From Microtetraspora glauca (GTDB taxonomy: Bacteria; Actinomycetota; Actinomycetes; Streptomycetales; Streptomycetaceae), in contig JOFO01000075.1 in assembly GCA_000721275.1 (NCBI GenBank), positions 1 through 20,868 on the forward strand: a DNA stretch of 20,868 nt, read 5' to 3'. Each line of letters starts with the position of its first letter. Positions within the stretch are counted from its first letter, which is position 1. A model generated the notes under the pieces. That model ran no database searches and was not told the origin of the DNA. It saw only the letters and a list, made by a program, of their open reading frames with translations. Below, in pieces: positions 1 through 6,651 of the stretch. Made by a program: the position numbers and the translations under genes.

Positions 1-2
1 AG

Positions 3-95
3 CACCCCAGACCGTTCGTCTGGACGAAGACCGCCGACGAGATCCTCGACAAAGTCGCCGCCTACTGCCGACGAATCTCTGACTCAGATCACTAG
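3..95 (+). pseudogene. IS630-family transposase, C-terminal end only
   Basis: The first 95 bases encode, in frame 3, 30 residues ending in a TAG. The tail contains HPRPFVWTKTADEILDKV, which is the characteristic C-terminus of IS630-family DDE transposases (xxPFxWTKTADEIL-K). The rest of the gene lies left of the window, so I cannot tell whether the copy is whole. Its TAG (93-95) overlaps the stop codon of the convergent M56 peptidase gene (92-94), and no terminal inverted repeat follows the transposase because the DNA is already peptidase coding sequence. That suggests an eroded or deleted element end. The family call is confident. Calling it a remnant rather than an intact element is inference. 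Confidence 0.75.
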
Positions 96-1036
96 CCGAG
101 CGCGGCCAGGCCCGGGTAGAAGGCGACGAGCAGCGGGACGACCGGGACCAGTGCGGCGGTCGCGGTGAGCCCCAGGCGGTGGGTGGCGGGCAGCCGTGGC
201 GCGGCGGTGAGCAGCCGGTCGACCCGCCGGGGGAGTCCGGCGAGCGGTCCGGTGCCGGGTGCGGCGGCGAACACGCCCCGCTCCTCGTTCAGTTCGACCA
301 GCGCGAGCGCGATGGTGAGCCGGCCGAAGCGCCGGGAGGCCACGTCGTCGGCGGCCAGCTCGACCAGCCGGTGCATCTCCTCGCGGAAGGCGGTGAAGAC
401 GGGGATGCCGGGGAAGCCCGCGGCGAGCGCGCCGGAGCAGTGCAGCAGCCAGTCGTGCCGGGCCCGGGCGTGGCCCTGTTCGTGGGCGAGCAGCGCGTCG
501 AGCTGGCGGCCCTTCAGCCGGCGCAGGGCGGCGGTGGTGACGACCAGCCGGGGCGTGGTCCCGGGCAGCCACCAGGCGTCGGGCCGCTCGCCCTCCAGGA
601 CGACGAGCCGGCCCGCGGCCGGTTCCTCGCCGGGCAGCTGCGGCGCGCGGACCAGCAGTTCGGCGCGGCGCTGCCGGCGGCGGGCCCGGGCCAGCCCGAT
701 CTCCCGCCCGAGCATGGCGCCCGACCACAGGCCGCCGGCCGCGAGGACCACGGCGATCACCGCCGACCAGGGGCCGCCGCCGGTGGAGAGTTCGTACGCG
801 TCGAGCACGGCGCGCGGCGCGGGCGCGAAGACCTGCCCGCGCACGGCCTGCCAGGCCGCCGCCGCGCTGAACGTCATCGAGAGCGCGAAGCTGACCAGCA
901 CCGCGGCCACCACGCACTGCCAGACCCAGAGCGCGACGACCGGTTCTCGCTCCACCCAGAGGGCCCGGGCCAGCAGCCGGGGCGCGGTGAGAGCGGTCAG
1001 GACGCCGAGCAGGAGCAGTGCGAGGGAGACCGACAT
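92..1036 (-). CDS. M56 family (BlaR1-like) membrane metallopeptidase
   Basis: This 314-residue protein is a predicted integral-membrane zinc peptidase. It has hydrophobic segments at about 2-24, 33-60, 88-108 and 287-306, and the zinc site HEQGH at 185-189, with E226 in VELAADD as the probable third ligand. M56 enzymes include BlaR1/MecR1, which sense antibiotics and cleave a BlaI/MecI repressor. This protein lacks a C-terminal penicillin-binding sensor domain and has the short form common in Streptomyces, so its signal is unknown. No BlaI-type regulator gene is visible next to it. The ATG at 1036 fits the family N-terminus (MSVSLALLLLG), although the ribosome binding site is weak (GGGGAG rather far upstream). 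The C-terminus abuts the transposase tail but looks complete. Confidence 0.9.
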   Translation of the reverse strand: MSVSLALLLLGVLTALTAPRLLARALWVEREPVVALWVWQCVVAAVLVSFALSMTFSAAAAWQAVRGQVFAPAPRAVLDAYELSTGGGPWSAVIAVVLAAGGLWSGAMLGREIGLARARRRQRRAELLVRAPQLPGEEPAAGRLVVLEGERPDAWWLPGTTPRLVVTTAALRRLKGRQLDALLAHEQGHARARHDWLLHCSGALAAGFPGIPVFTAFREEMHRLVELAADDVASRRFGRLTIALALVELNEERGVFAAAPGTGPLAGLPRRVDRLLTAAPRLPATHRLGLTATAALVPVVPLLVAFYPGLAALG

Positions 1037-1142
1037 GGCGTCAGCCTATGAGGGGGGTGCTCCCCGGGGGTATGGCCCCGCCGGGCAAGTGACGCACGCC
1101 ACGGTTTCGGCCGGTCCCGGTCCGAACGTCCGGGCGGGACAA

Positions 1143-1182
1143 CGGACTCAGAGGGACGCAGAGGGACGCAGAGGGACTCAGA
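1143..1182. repeat. 10-bp tandem repeat, four copies
   Basis: Four consecutive 10-base units read CGGACTCAGA, GGGACGCAGA, GGGACGCAGA and GGGACTCAGA. The middle two are identical and the outer two differ from them by one or two bases. The array runs over the stop codon (1178-1180, minus strand) of the DUF5134 gene and into the spacer before the M56 gene. It has the form of a small variable-number repeat. No function is evident. Confidence 0.85.
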
Positions 1183-1777
1183 GCGTGCAGAGCATCGCCA
1201 GCATGGCGAGCCCCATGGACAGCCGGCACACCACGGTCAGCTCCGGCCGGTTCGCCCACGCGCCGCCTCCCGCCGCCGCCACCGTCCCGGCCGCCACGGG
1301 CGCGGGTCCGTGCGGCGCGGCCGGGACGAGCCGGGCGCCGGTGCGGAGCACGTACACCCCGTAGTAGAGGAGCAGGCCGCCGGTGAGCAGGGGGATGCCG
1401 CCCGCCGTGCCCGCGCCGTGCGCCCCGTGCACCCCCTGCGCGCCGCCGGTGGCCGCCGGGGCCATCGCCAGCGCCATGTAGAGCATGGCGAGGGAGCCCA
1501 CCGCGTGGTGCAGCCGGTGTCCGTCGCGGCGGGCGGCGAGCAGGTCGCCCAGGGCCACGGCGCCGAAAAGCGCCGCGTACACCGCCCAGCTCCAGGACGG
1601 CGGGCCGACGACGGCGGCGGGCAGCGCCATGGCGGCCATCCCGAAGCCCATCACCGCCTCGGCGCGCGCGGCCCGGCGCTCCGCGCCGGCGCAGGCCCGC
1701 ATCCGCAGCAGGCAGTAGGCGCCGCTGGCGGCGCACAGCGCGACGAGAAGCCACCCGGACAGGGCCGGTCCGTGCAC
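1178..1777 (-). CDS. DUF5134 domain membrane protein
   Basis: This is a 199-residue polytopic membrane protein of unknown function resembling the actinobacterial DUF5134 family. Hydrophobic segments are seen at about 6-25, 42-57, 62-80, 88-106, 127-146 and 178-198. A histidine cluster (GHRLHH, 86-91) stands at the start of the fourth segment, and a Gly/His-rich loop follows at 111-128. The GTG at 1777 is chosen because GGGGGAGG lies 6 bases upstream and the first residues (VHGPALSGWLLVALC) begin the first helix directly; the open frame extends further upstream without a good start. The M56 gene follows 141 bases downstream on the same strand. The conserved histidines might bind a metal, but that is a guess. 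Confidence 0.8.
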   Translation of the reverse strand: MHGPALSGWLLVALCAASGAYCLLRMRACAGAERRAARAEAVMGFGMAAMALPAAVVGPPSWSWAVYAALFGAVALGDLLAARRDGHRLHHAVGSLAMLYMALAMAPAATGGAQGVHGAHGAGTAGGIPLLTGGLLLYYGVYVLRTGARLVPAAPHGPAPVAAGTVAAAGGGAWANRPELTVVCRLSMGLAMLAMLCTL

Positions 1778-1946
1778 GGCACACCTCCCCCTCGACTCGT
1801 ACCCCGTCGGGAGGGTGCCCGGGGCGGCGAGCGCGCACGCGGGCGCACGGGCGCGCACAGGCGTACGAAAGGGGGTGCGGAGGCGCGCGTTAGGCTCGGA
1901 ACGATCGCGCACGCCGATCCACAGCGCCCGAGGGGAGCCCCGCACG

Positions 1947-2519
1947 ATGGACACCGCCACGCCCGTTTCCGACACCGCCGCGAGCCAGGAGCCCGGCACC
2001 GTCACGTACCGGCAGGCGGTGCTCGACGACGTGCCCGTCGTGGTGTCCCTGGTCGAGTCGGCCTACCGGGGCGACGCGAGCCGCGCGGGCTGGACGACGG
2101 AGGCGGACCTGCTGGACGGGCAGCGCACCGACCCGGAGGGCGTGGCCGCCGTGATCTCCGCCCCGGGCAGCGTGCTGCTGCTGGTGGAGCGGGACGGCGA
2201 GACGGTCGCCTGCTGCCAGCTGGAGCACCGCGGCGAGGCCGCCTACTTCGGCATGTTCGCGGTCCGGCCCGCGCTCCAGGGCGCCGGTCTCGGCAAGCGG
2301 ATCATCGCGGAGGCCGAGCGGCGGGTCCGTGAGCTGTGGGACGTCCGCGAGATGCACATGACGGTGATCACCGCCCGGGAGGAGCTGATCGCCTGGTACG
2401 AGCGGCGCGGCTACCGGCGCACGGGCGAGACGAGCCCCTTCCCGTACGGCGACGAGCGCTTCGGCGTGCCCCGGCGCGACGACCTCCGCTTCGAGCTTCT
2501 GGTGAAGCCCCTGGTCTGA
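1947..2519 (+). CDS. GNAT family N-acetyltransferase
   Basis: This 190-residue protein is probably a cytoplasmic acetyl-CoA-dependent N-acetyltransferase of unknown substrate. The acetyl-CoA-binding motif A is clear: VRPALQGAGLGKRII, with Q111-G-A-G114-L-G116 giving the Q/RxxGxG/A pyrophosphate loop. The AWYERRGYRRTG segment (149-160) is the usual C-terminal GNAT motif B. The ATG at 1947 is preceded by AGGGGAG at 1931-1937. The upstream extension of the frame is Arg-rich non-coding sequence. The gene is divergent from DUF5134; its promoter was not identified. Confidence 0.9.
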   Translation: MDTATPVSDTAASQEPGTVTYRQAVLDDVPVVVSLVESAYRGDASRAGWTTEADLLDGQRTDPEGVAAVISAPGSVLLLVERDGETVACCQLEHRGEAAYFGMFAVRPALQGAGLGKRIIAEAERRVRELWDVREMHMTVITAREELIAWYERRGYRRTGETSPFPYGDERFGVPRRDDLRFELLVKPLV

Positions 2520-2565
2520 TCCTTCCGGCGGAAGCACGTCACCACCCCCCGGCTGACAGGAAAAA

Positions 2566-2619
2566 ATGCGGTCGTGCGGGTGTCTCACGGGAGAATTTCT
2601 CTTCCTCCTCTTGCGGTGA
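2566..2619 (+). CDS. possible 17-residue leader peptide upstream of DUF6421
   Basis: An ATG at 2566 with an AGGAAAAA ribosome-binding-like sequence just upstream opens a 17-codon frame (MRSCGCLTGEFLFLLLR). It ends at a TGA at 2617-2619, 56 bases before the DUF6421 start. It has two Cys codons and a run of Leu/Phe codons, as an attenuator peptide could. I do not recognise it from any known leader family, and a candidate promoter at 2611-2640 would begin transcription after it. Low confidence. Confidence 0.2.
   Translation: MRSCGCLTGEFLFLLLR
2591..2601. promoter_or_regulatory. 11-base palindrome GAGAATTTCTC
   Basis: A perfect palindrome with arms GAGAA and TTCTC around one T, unusually AT-rich for this genome. 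It lies just upstream of the candidate promoter of the DUF6421 operon. This is a plausible operator position, but the regulator is unknown. Confidence 0.25.
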
Positions 2620-2640
2620 TCAGCCCTGCGTGGATACGGT
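2611..2640 (+). promoter_or_regulatory. candidate promoter of the DUF6421 operon
   Basis: TTGCGG (2611-2616) and TACGGT (2635-2640) are separated by 18 bases and match the TTGnnn/TAnnnT pattern of Streptomyces vegetative (HrdB-type) promoters. The ATG follows 35 bases later behind GGAGGAAGAGG. A second TTGACG at 2644-2649 has no matching -10 element. Confidence 0.35.
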
Positions 2641-2675
2641 TTCTTGACGCAAGGTTCTCCTGTGGAGGAAGAGGC

Positions 2676-4082
2676 ATGACGGAAATTCTTGTGCAGGACG
2701 TGACCGGTGGGGCGATAGCCGCCGACAGCCGGGTGATCGACCACCCGGCGTGGGCCGAGCTCAAGAACGCCGTGGAGGAGCTCCGCGTCTGGCAGAGCGC
2801 CGACGGCTCCGTGGACCTGGACGCCGAGGGCGCGCCCGCCCGGGGCGTCGTCGAGCTGACCGTGGACCGCATGGTGTCCGCCGTCGAGCAGCTCTCCCCG
2901 CTCGTGCCGCACGACGCCGAGTACCACCGCGCGCTCGTCGCCGACCTGCGCAAGTGGTCCGACGGCGGCTTCGGCGTGCCGGACTTCCTGGACTCGCTGA
3001 TGGTCTTCCACCCGGCCGCCGGCCGCGCGGACGGGCTCCAGCACCTCGTGCTCTTCCCCATGTACACGCAGAACGGCAACCCGGACCGCAACTTCGAGGC
3101 CGTCGTGCTCCGCATGGTCTGGCCCGACTGGCTGGCCGAGCTGGAGGCCACCCGCTACGACAACCCGGGCTTCTGCGGCATCACCTTCGAGGACTTCACC
3201 GCCGGGTACGACACCAACTCGGCCGTCCTCTTCCCGGAGACCGTCGCCGTCCGCGAGGTCCCCGAGCGCTTCACCTGGGGCGGCATCTTCTGCGACCGCG
3301 AGGCCGCCCGCTTCCGCAAGGTGACCGCCGCCGCCGTCGACACCCTGGGCCTGAAGCTGCCCGCGGACATCGCCGCGATGCTGGACGACCAGACCCGCTG
3401 CGAGCAGGCGTTCGTCCTCTGGGACCTGGTCCACGACCGCGCCCACAGCCGCGGCGACCTGCCCTTCGACCCGTTCATGATCAAGCAGCGCCAGCCGTTC
3501 TGGATGTACGGCCTGGAGGAGCTCCGCTGCGACCTCACCGCCTTCAAGGAGGCCGTGAAGCTGGAGGCCGAGGGCAACGAGCACGGCCGCGACGTGCAGT
3601 ACGCCGTCCTCTTCGACCGGATGTTCCGCTTCCCGCTCACCGGCGACCGCAACCGCAACTACGACGGCCTGGGCGGCCAGCTCCTCTTCGCGTACCTCCA
3701 CAAGAACGACGTGGTGCGCTGGACGGACAACGTCCTCACCATCGACTGGGAGCGCGCCCCCGAGGTCACCAACCGCCTCTGCTCCGACATCGAGACCCTC
3801 TACCGCGACGGCATCGACCGCCCGAAGCTGGTCCACTGGTTCAAGGCGTACGAGTTCGTCTCCGGCTACCTCGCCCCGCACCCGGGCTCGAAGTGGGCCA
3901 AGGGCCCCGACGCCCTGGACCTCTCCCTCCCGCCGCGCAAGCTCGTCGACGACGTGCTTCCCGACGAGTTTCCGCTCAGCATGTTCTTCGAGGCCCTCGC
4001 CAAGAAGATGAAGGGCGTGATCGCCGGGACCAAGGGCATCACCGCCGCGGACATGGCGGGCACCGAGCGGGCCGCCGCGTGA
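2676..4082 (+). CDS. DUF6421 family protein (possible metallopeptidase-like fold)
   Basis: This 468-residue soluble protein has no signal peptide and no assigned function; I recognise it as the DUF6421 family of Streptomyces and relatives. The ATG at 2676 sits behind GGAGGAAGAGG. The central region carries VHDRAHSRGDLPF (H253, D254, H257), followed at 280-286 by LEELRCD (E281, E282, D286). HDxxH followed about 25 residues later by ExxxD is laid out like the HExxH...ExxxD zinc site of gluzincin peptidases, and EExRxD resembles the EECRAE/D motif of family M49 (dipeptidyl peptidase III). Other conserved-looking stretches are FPMYTQNGNPDRNF (127-140) and FPLTGDRNRNYDGLGGQ (319-335). The gene is translationally linked to the SDR gene downstream. 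The peptidase idea is inference; the replacement of Glu by Asp could mean no activity. Confidence 0.85.
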   Translation: MTEILVQDVTGGAIAADSRVIDHPAWAELKNAVEELRVWQSADGSVDLDAEGAPARGVVELTVDRMVSAVEQLSPLVPHDAEYHRALVADLRKWSDGGFGVPDFLDSLMVFHPAAGRADGLQHLVLFPMYTQNGNPDRNFEAVVLRMVWPDWLAELEATRYDNPGFCGITFEDFTAGYDTNSAVLFPETVAVREVPERFTWGGIFCDREAARFRKVTAAAVDTLGLKLPADIAAMLDDQTRCEQAFVLWDLVHDRAHSRGDLPFDPFMIKQRQPFWMYGLEELRCDLTAFKEAVKLEAEGNEHGRDVQYAVLFDRMFRFPLTGDRNRNYDGLGGQLLFAYLHKNDVVRWTDNVLTIDWERAPEVTNRLCSDIETLYRDGIDRPKLVHWFKAYEFVSGYLAPHPGSKWAKGPDALDLSLPPRKLVDDVLPDEFPLSMFFEALAKKMKGVIAGTKGITAADMAGTERAAA

Positions 4083-4117
4083 GCGACGACCGCCAGGAGA
4101 CGGAGGAGGCGGCACCC

Positions 4118-4876
4118 ATGAACGCCGATTCGAACGGCGGACCCCTCGACGGGACCGTCATCGCGGTGGCCGGCGCGGCCGGCCCCGCGGGCCGGGCGGC
4201 GCTGGTCCGCCTTGCCGGCGCCGGCGCGACCGTGGTCGCCGCCGACGCTGACCCCGGGCGGCTCGCCGAGGCGGTCGAGGCCGCCCGCGAGTCCCAGGGC
4301 GCCAAGGTCGTCGGCGAGACCGTCGACCTCCTCGACCTCGACGCCACGCGCGCGTGGGTCGAGAAGACGGAGAAGGAGTTCGGGCGCGTCGACGGGCTCG
4401 TCCACCTGGTGGGCGGCTGGCGCGGCAGCCCCTCCTTCGCCGAGACCGACCTCAAGGACTGGGACTTCCTGGAGAAGCTCCTGGTCCGCACGGTCCAGCA
4501 CACCTCGCTCGCCTTCCACGACGCCCTGCTCCGCAGCGGCGGCCGGGGCCGCTACGCGCTGGTCAGCCAGGTCGGCGCGCACAAGCCGCAGGCCGGGAAC
4601 GCCGTGTACAACGCGGGCAAGGCCGCCGCCGAGGCCTGGACCCTCGCCATGGCCGACTCCTTCCGCAAGCTGGGCGGCGACGACGGCCCGCAGGCCGCGG
4701 CTACGATCCTGGTGATCAAGGCATTGGTGCACGACGCCATGCGCGCCGAACGCCCCAACGCGAAGTTCGCGGGCTTCACCGACGTGAAGGACCTGGCCGA
4801 CGAGATCGCCGGCCTGTGGGAGCGGCCCGCCCAGGAAGTGAATGGACAGCGCCTGTGGCTGACCCCCGCGCCGTGA
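4118..4876 (+). CDS. short-chain dehydrogenase/reductase (SDR) family
   Basis: This 252-residue protein is a predicted NAD(P)-dependent oxidoreductase of unknown substrate. The dinucleotide-binding turn is GAAGPAG (19-25) after the beta strand VIAVA, a variant of TGxxxGxG. The catalytic residues are S150 (LVSQVG), Y164 and K168 (VYNAGK). VHLVGGW (95-101) takes the place of the usual NNAG. The ATG at 4118 is preferred because GGAGGAGG lies 8 bases upstream; an in-frame GTG at 4079 overlapping the DUF6421 stop (GTGA) would add 13 residues. Middle gene of a cluster with DUF6421 and the aldolase, so it may act on the product or substrate of the aldolase. Confidence 0.9.
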   Translation: MNADSNGGPLDGTVIAVAGAAGPAGRAALVRLAGAGATVVAADADPGRLAEAVEAARESQGAKVVGETVDLLDLDATRAWVEKTEKEFGRVDGLVHLVGGWRGSPSFAETDLKDWDFLEKLLVRTVQHTSLAFHDALLRSGGRGRYALVSQVGAHKPQAGNAVYNAGKAAAEAWTLAMADSFRKLGGDDGPQAAATILVIKALVHDAMRAERPNAKFAGFTDVKDLADEIAGLWERPAQEVNGQRLWLTPAP

Positions 4877-5952
4877 CCGCGGCCCTCGGACCCCGGACCG
4901 ACGCCCGTCGGCACCACGACCCGTCGGTCCGGGGGTTCGCGAGCGACAACTACGCCGGCGTCCACCCCGAGGTTCTCGCGGCCATCGCCCTCGCCAACGA
5001 CGGCCACCAGGTCGCCTACGGCGAGGACGAGTACACCGACCACCTCCAGCGGATCGTGCACAGCCACTTCGGCCCGCTCGCGGAGGCGTTCCCGGTCTTC
5101 AACGGCACCGGCGCGAACGTGACCGCCCTCCAGGCGCTCACCGACCGCTGGGGCGCCGTGATCTGCGCCGAGAGCGCCCACATCAACGTGGACGAGGGCG
5201 GCGCACCGGAGCGGATGGGCGGCCTCAAGCTGCTCACGGTGCCCACCCCGGACGGCAAGCTCACCCCCGAGCTGATCGACCGGCAGGCGTGGGGCTGGGA
5301 GGACGAGCACCGGGCCATGCCCCAGGTCGTCTCGATCACCCAGAACACCGAGCTGGGCACCGTCTACACCGTGGACGAGATCCGCGCCATCGTGGAGCAC
5401 GCCCACGCCAAGGGCATGAAGGTGCACCTCGACGGCGCCCGGATAGCCAACGCCGCCGCCTCCCTCGACGTGCCGATGCGCGCCTTCACCAACGCGGTGG
5501 GCGTCGACGTCATCTCGTACGGCGGCACCAAGAACGGCATGCTCTTCGGCGAGGCCGTGATCGTCCTGAACCCGGACGCGGTCAGCCACATGAAGCACCT
5601 GCGCAAGCTGTCCATGCAGCTCGCGTCGAAGATGCGCTTCCTGTCGGTGCAGCTGGAGGCGCTGCTCGCCAAGGACCTGTGGCTGCGCAACGCCCGGCAC
5701 GCCAACGCGATGGCGCGGCGCCTCGCGGACGGCGTGCGCGCCCTGGACGGGGTGGAGATCCTCTACCCGGTGCAGGCCAACGCGGTCTTCGCGCGGCTCC
5801 CGCACGAGGTCAGCCGCCGGCTCCAGAAGCGCTTCCGGTTCTACTTCTGGGACGAGCAGGCCGGCGACGTGCGCTGGATGTGCTCCTTCGACACCACGGA
5901 GGACGACGTCGACGCCTTCCTCCAGGCGCTGAAGGAAGAACTGGCCCGCTGA
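4873..5952 (+). CDS. threonine aldolase family PLP-dependent enzyme
   Basis: This 359-residue protein is of the beta-eliminating-lyase/threonine aldolase fold-type I family, which uses pyridoxal phosphate to cleave beta-hydroxy-alpha-amino acids to glycine and an aldehyde. The PLP lysine is K220 in SYGGTKNG, and D187 in HLDGAR contacts the pyridine nitrogen. FASDNYAG (22-29) and FNGTGANV (77-84) are typical family motifs. GTG at 4873 overlaps the SDR stop by four bases (GTGA), suggesting translational coupling; an in-frame GTG at 4855 would add six residues, and neither has a clear ribosome binding site. Substrate is not predictable; the adjoining SDR could reduce or oxidise the aldehyde or hydroxy-amino acid. 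Confidence 0.88.
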   Translation: MTAALGPRTDARRHHDPSVRGFASDNYAGVHPEVLAAIALANDGHQVAYGEDEYTDHLQRIVHSHFGPLAEAFPVFNGTGANVTALQALTDRWGAVICAESAHINVDEGGAPERMGGLKLLTVPTPDGKLTPELIDRQAWGWEDEHRAMPQVVSITQNTELGTVYTVDEIRAIVEHAHAKGMKVHLDGARIANAAASLDVPMRAFTNAVGVDVISYGGTKNGMLFGEAVIVLNPDAVSHMKHLRKLSMQLASKMRFLSVQLEALLAKDLWLRNARHANAMARRLADGVRALDGVEILYPVQANAVFARLPHEVSRRLQKRFRFYFWDEQAGDVRWMCSFDTTEDDVDAFLQALKEELAR

Positions 5953-5960
5953 GTTCAACT

Positions 5961-5972
5961 GCATAGGTATGC
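5961..5972. promoter_or_regulatory. inverted repeat GCATA-GG-TATGC
   Basis: A perfect 5-base inverted repeat with a 2-base centre, 17 bases upstream of the -35 box of the transglutaminase-like gene. The position would suit an activator or regulator site. No regulator can be named. Confidence 0.3.
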
Positions 5973-5989
5973 GGTCGAGTGGAAAAAGA

Positions 5990-6018
5990 TTGACTCCGCT
6001 CGGCCGCCTTCCTATGCT
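5990..6018 (+). promoter_or_regulatory. strong sigma-70-type promoter predicting a leaderless mRNA
   Basis: TTGACT (5990-5995) and TATGCT (6013-6018) are separated by exactly 17 bases, close to the vegetative consensus. The ATG of the next gene begins at 6027, eight bases after the -10 box, which is where transcription should start. There is no Shine-Dalgarno sequence. Both facts point to a leaderless transcript, a class that is common in Streptomyces. Confidence 0.75.
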
Positions 6019-6026
6019 CCTGCCGC

Positions 6027-6626
6027 ATGGAACTCGTGCAGCAGGACCCCGACATCGCCGCGTACCTCGCCGTCGGCGAGGCGGTCGACCACGACCACCC
6101 GCTCGTCCGCGCCACGGCCGACCGCATCGCGGCCGATCACCCCGACGCATACGCATACGCCGAAGCGGCCTTCGTGCACGTCCGCGACACCATCCCGCAC
6201 TCCGCCGACTCCGGAGACCTCCGCGTCACCTGGCGCGCCTCCGACGTGCTGGAGCTCGGCACCGGCATCTGCTACGCGAAGTCGATCGCGTACGCCGCGC
6301 TGCTGCGGGCCCGCGGCATCCCCGCCGCCCTCTGCTACCAGCGGCTCGCCGAGGACGACGGCTCGAACCCGGTCGTCCACGGACTGGCCGCCGTCCTGCT
6401 GCCCGGCCGCGAGCGGTGGGCCCGCCAGGACGTGCGCGGCAACATCCCCGGCGTCGACGCCCAGTTCTCCCTCGACGAGGAACGGCTGGCCTGGACCGTC
6501 CGCCCCGAGTGCAATGAAGTGGATTACCCGGTGCTCTACACTGAACCGCACCCGGTCGTCCTCCACGCGCTCCGGACCGCGACCGACCGGCCCCACCTGT
6601 GGCGGACCCTCCCCACGGACCTGTGA
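6027..6626 (+). CDS. transglutaminase-like domain protein
   Basis: This 199-residue cytoplasmic protein has a transglutaminase-like (papain-fold) core. The nucleophile is C82 in LGTGICYAKSIAYAALLRA, followed by the ARGIPA segment typical of the family, H118 in VVHGLAA, and probably D135 in RQDVRGN as the third member of the triad. Bacterial members are usually peptidases or amidases rather than cross-linking enzymes; the substrate is unknown. The start at 6027 is supported by the promoter spacing (leaderless). The B3/B4-domain gene begins 25 bases after its stop, so the two are likely co-transcribed. Confidence 0.85.
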   Translation: MELVQQDPDIAAYLAVGEAVDHDHPLVRATADRIAADHPDAYAYAEAAFVHVRDTIPHSADSGDLRVTWRASDVLELGTGICYAKSIAYAALLRARGIPAALCYQRLAEDDGSNPVVHGLAAVLLPGRERWARQDVRGNIPGVDAQFSLDEERLAWTVRPECNEVDYPVLYTEPHPVVLHALRTATDRPHLWRTLPTDL

Positions 6627-6651
6627 CCCCCGGCAGCAAGGAACGGCGACC

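Noticed and set aside
2522..2534. CTTCC-GGC-GGAAG hairpin after the GNAT gene as terminator
   Set aside because: Only five base pairs and no U tract; too weak to call.
1890..4115. Long minus-strand open frame of 741 codons over GNAT and DUF6421
   Set aside because: Antisense shadow of high-GC genes; repetitive composition, no family motifs and no plausible start.
4079..4117. GTG at 4079 as SDR start
   Set aside because: Possible by overlap, but GGAGGAGG just before the ATG at 4118 and the family N-terminus favour the later start.
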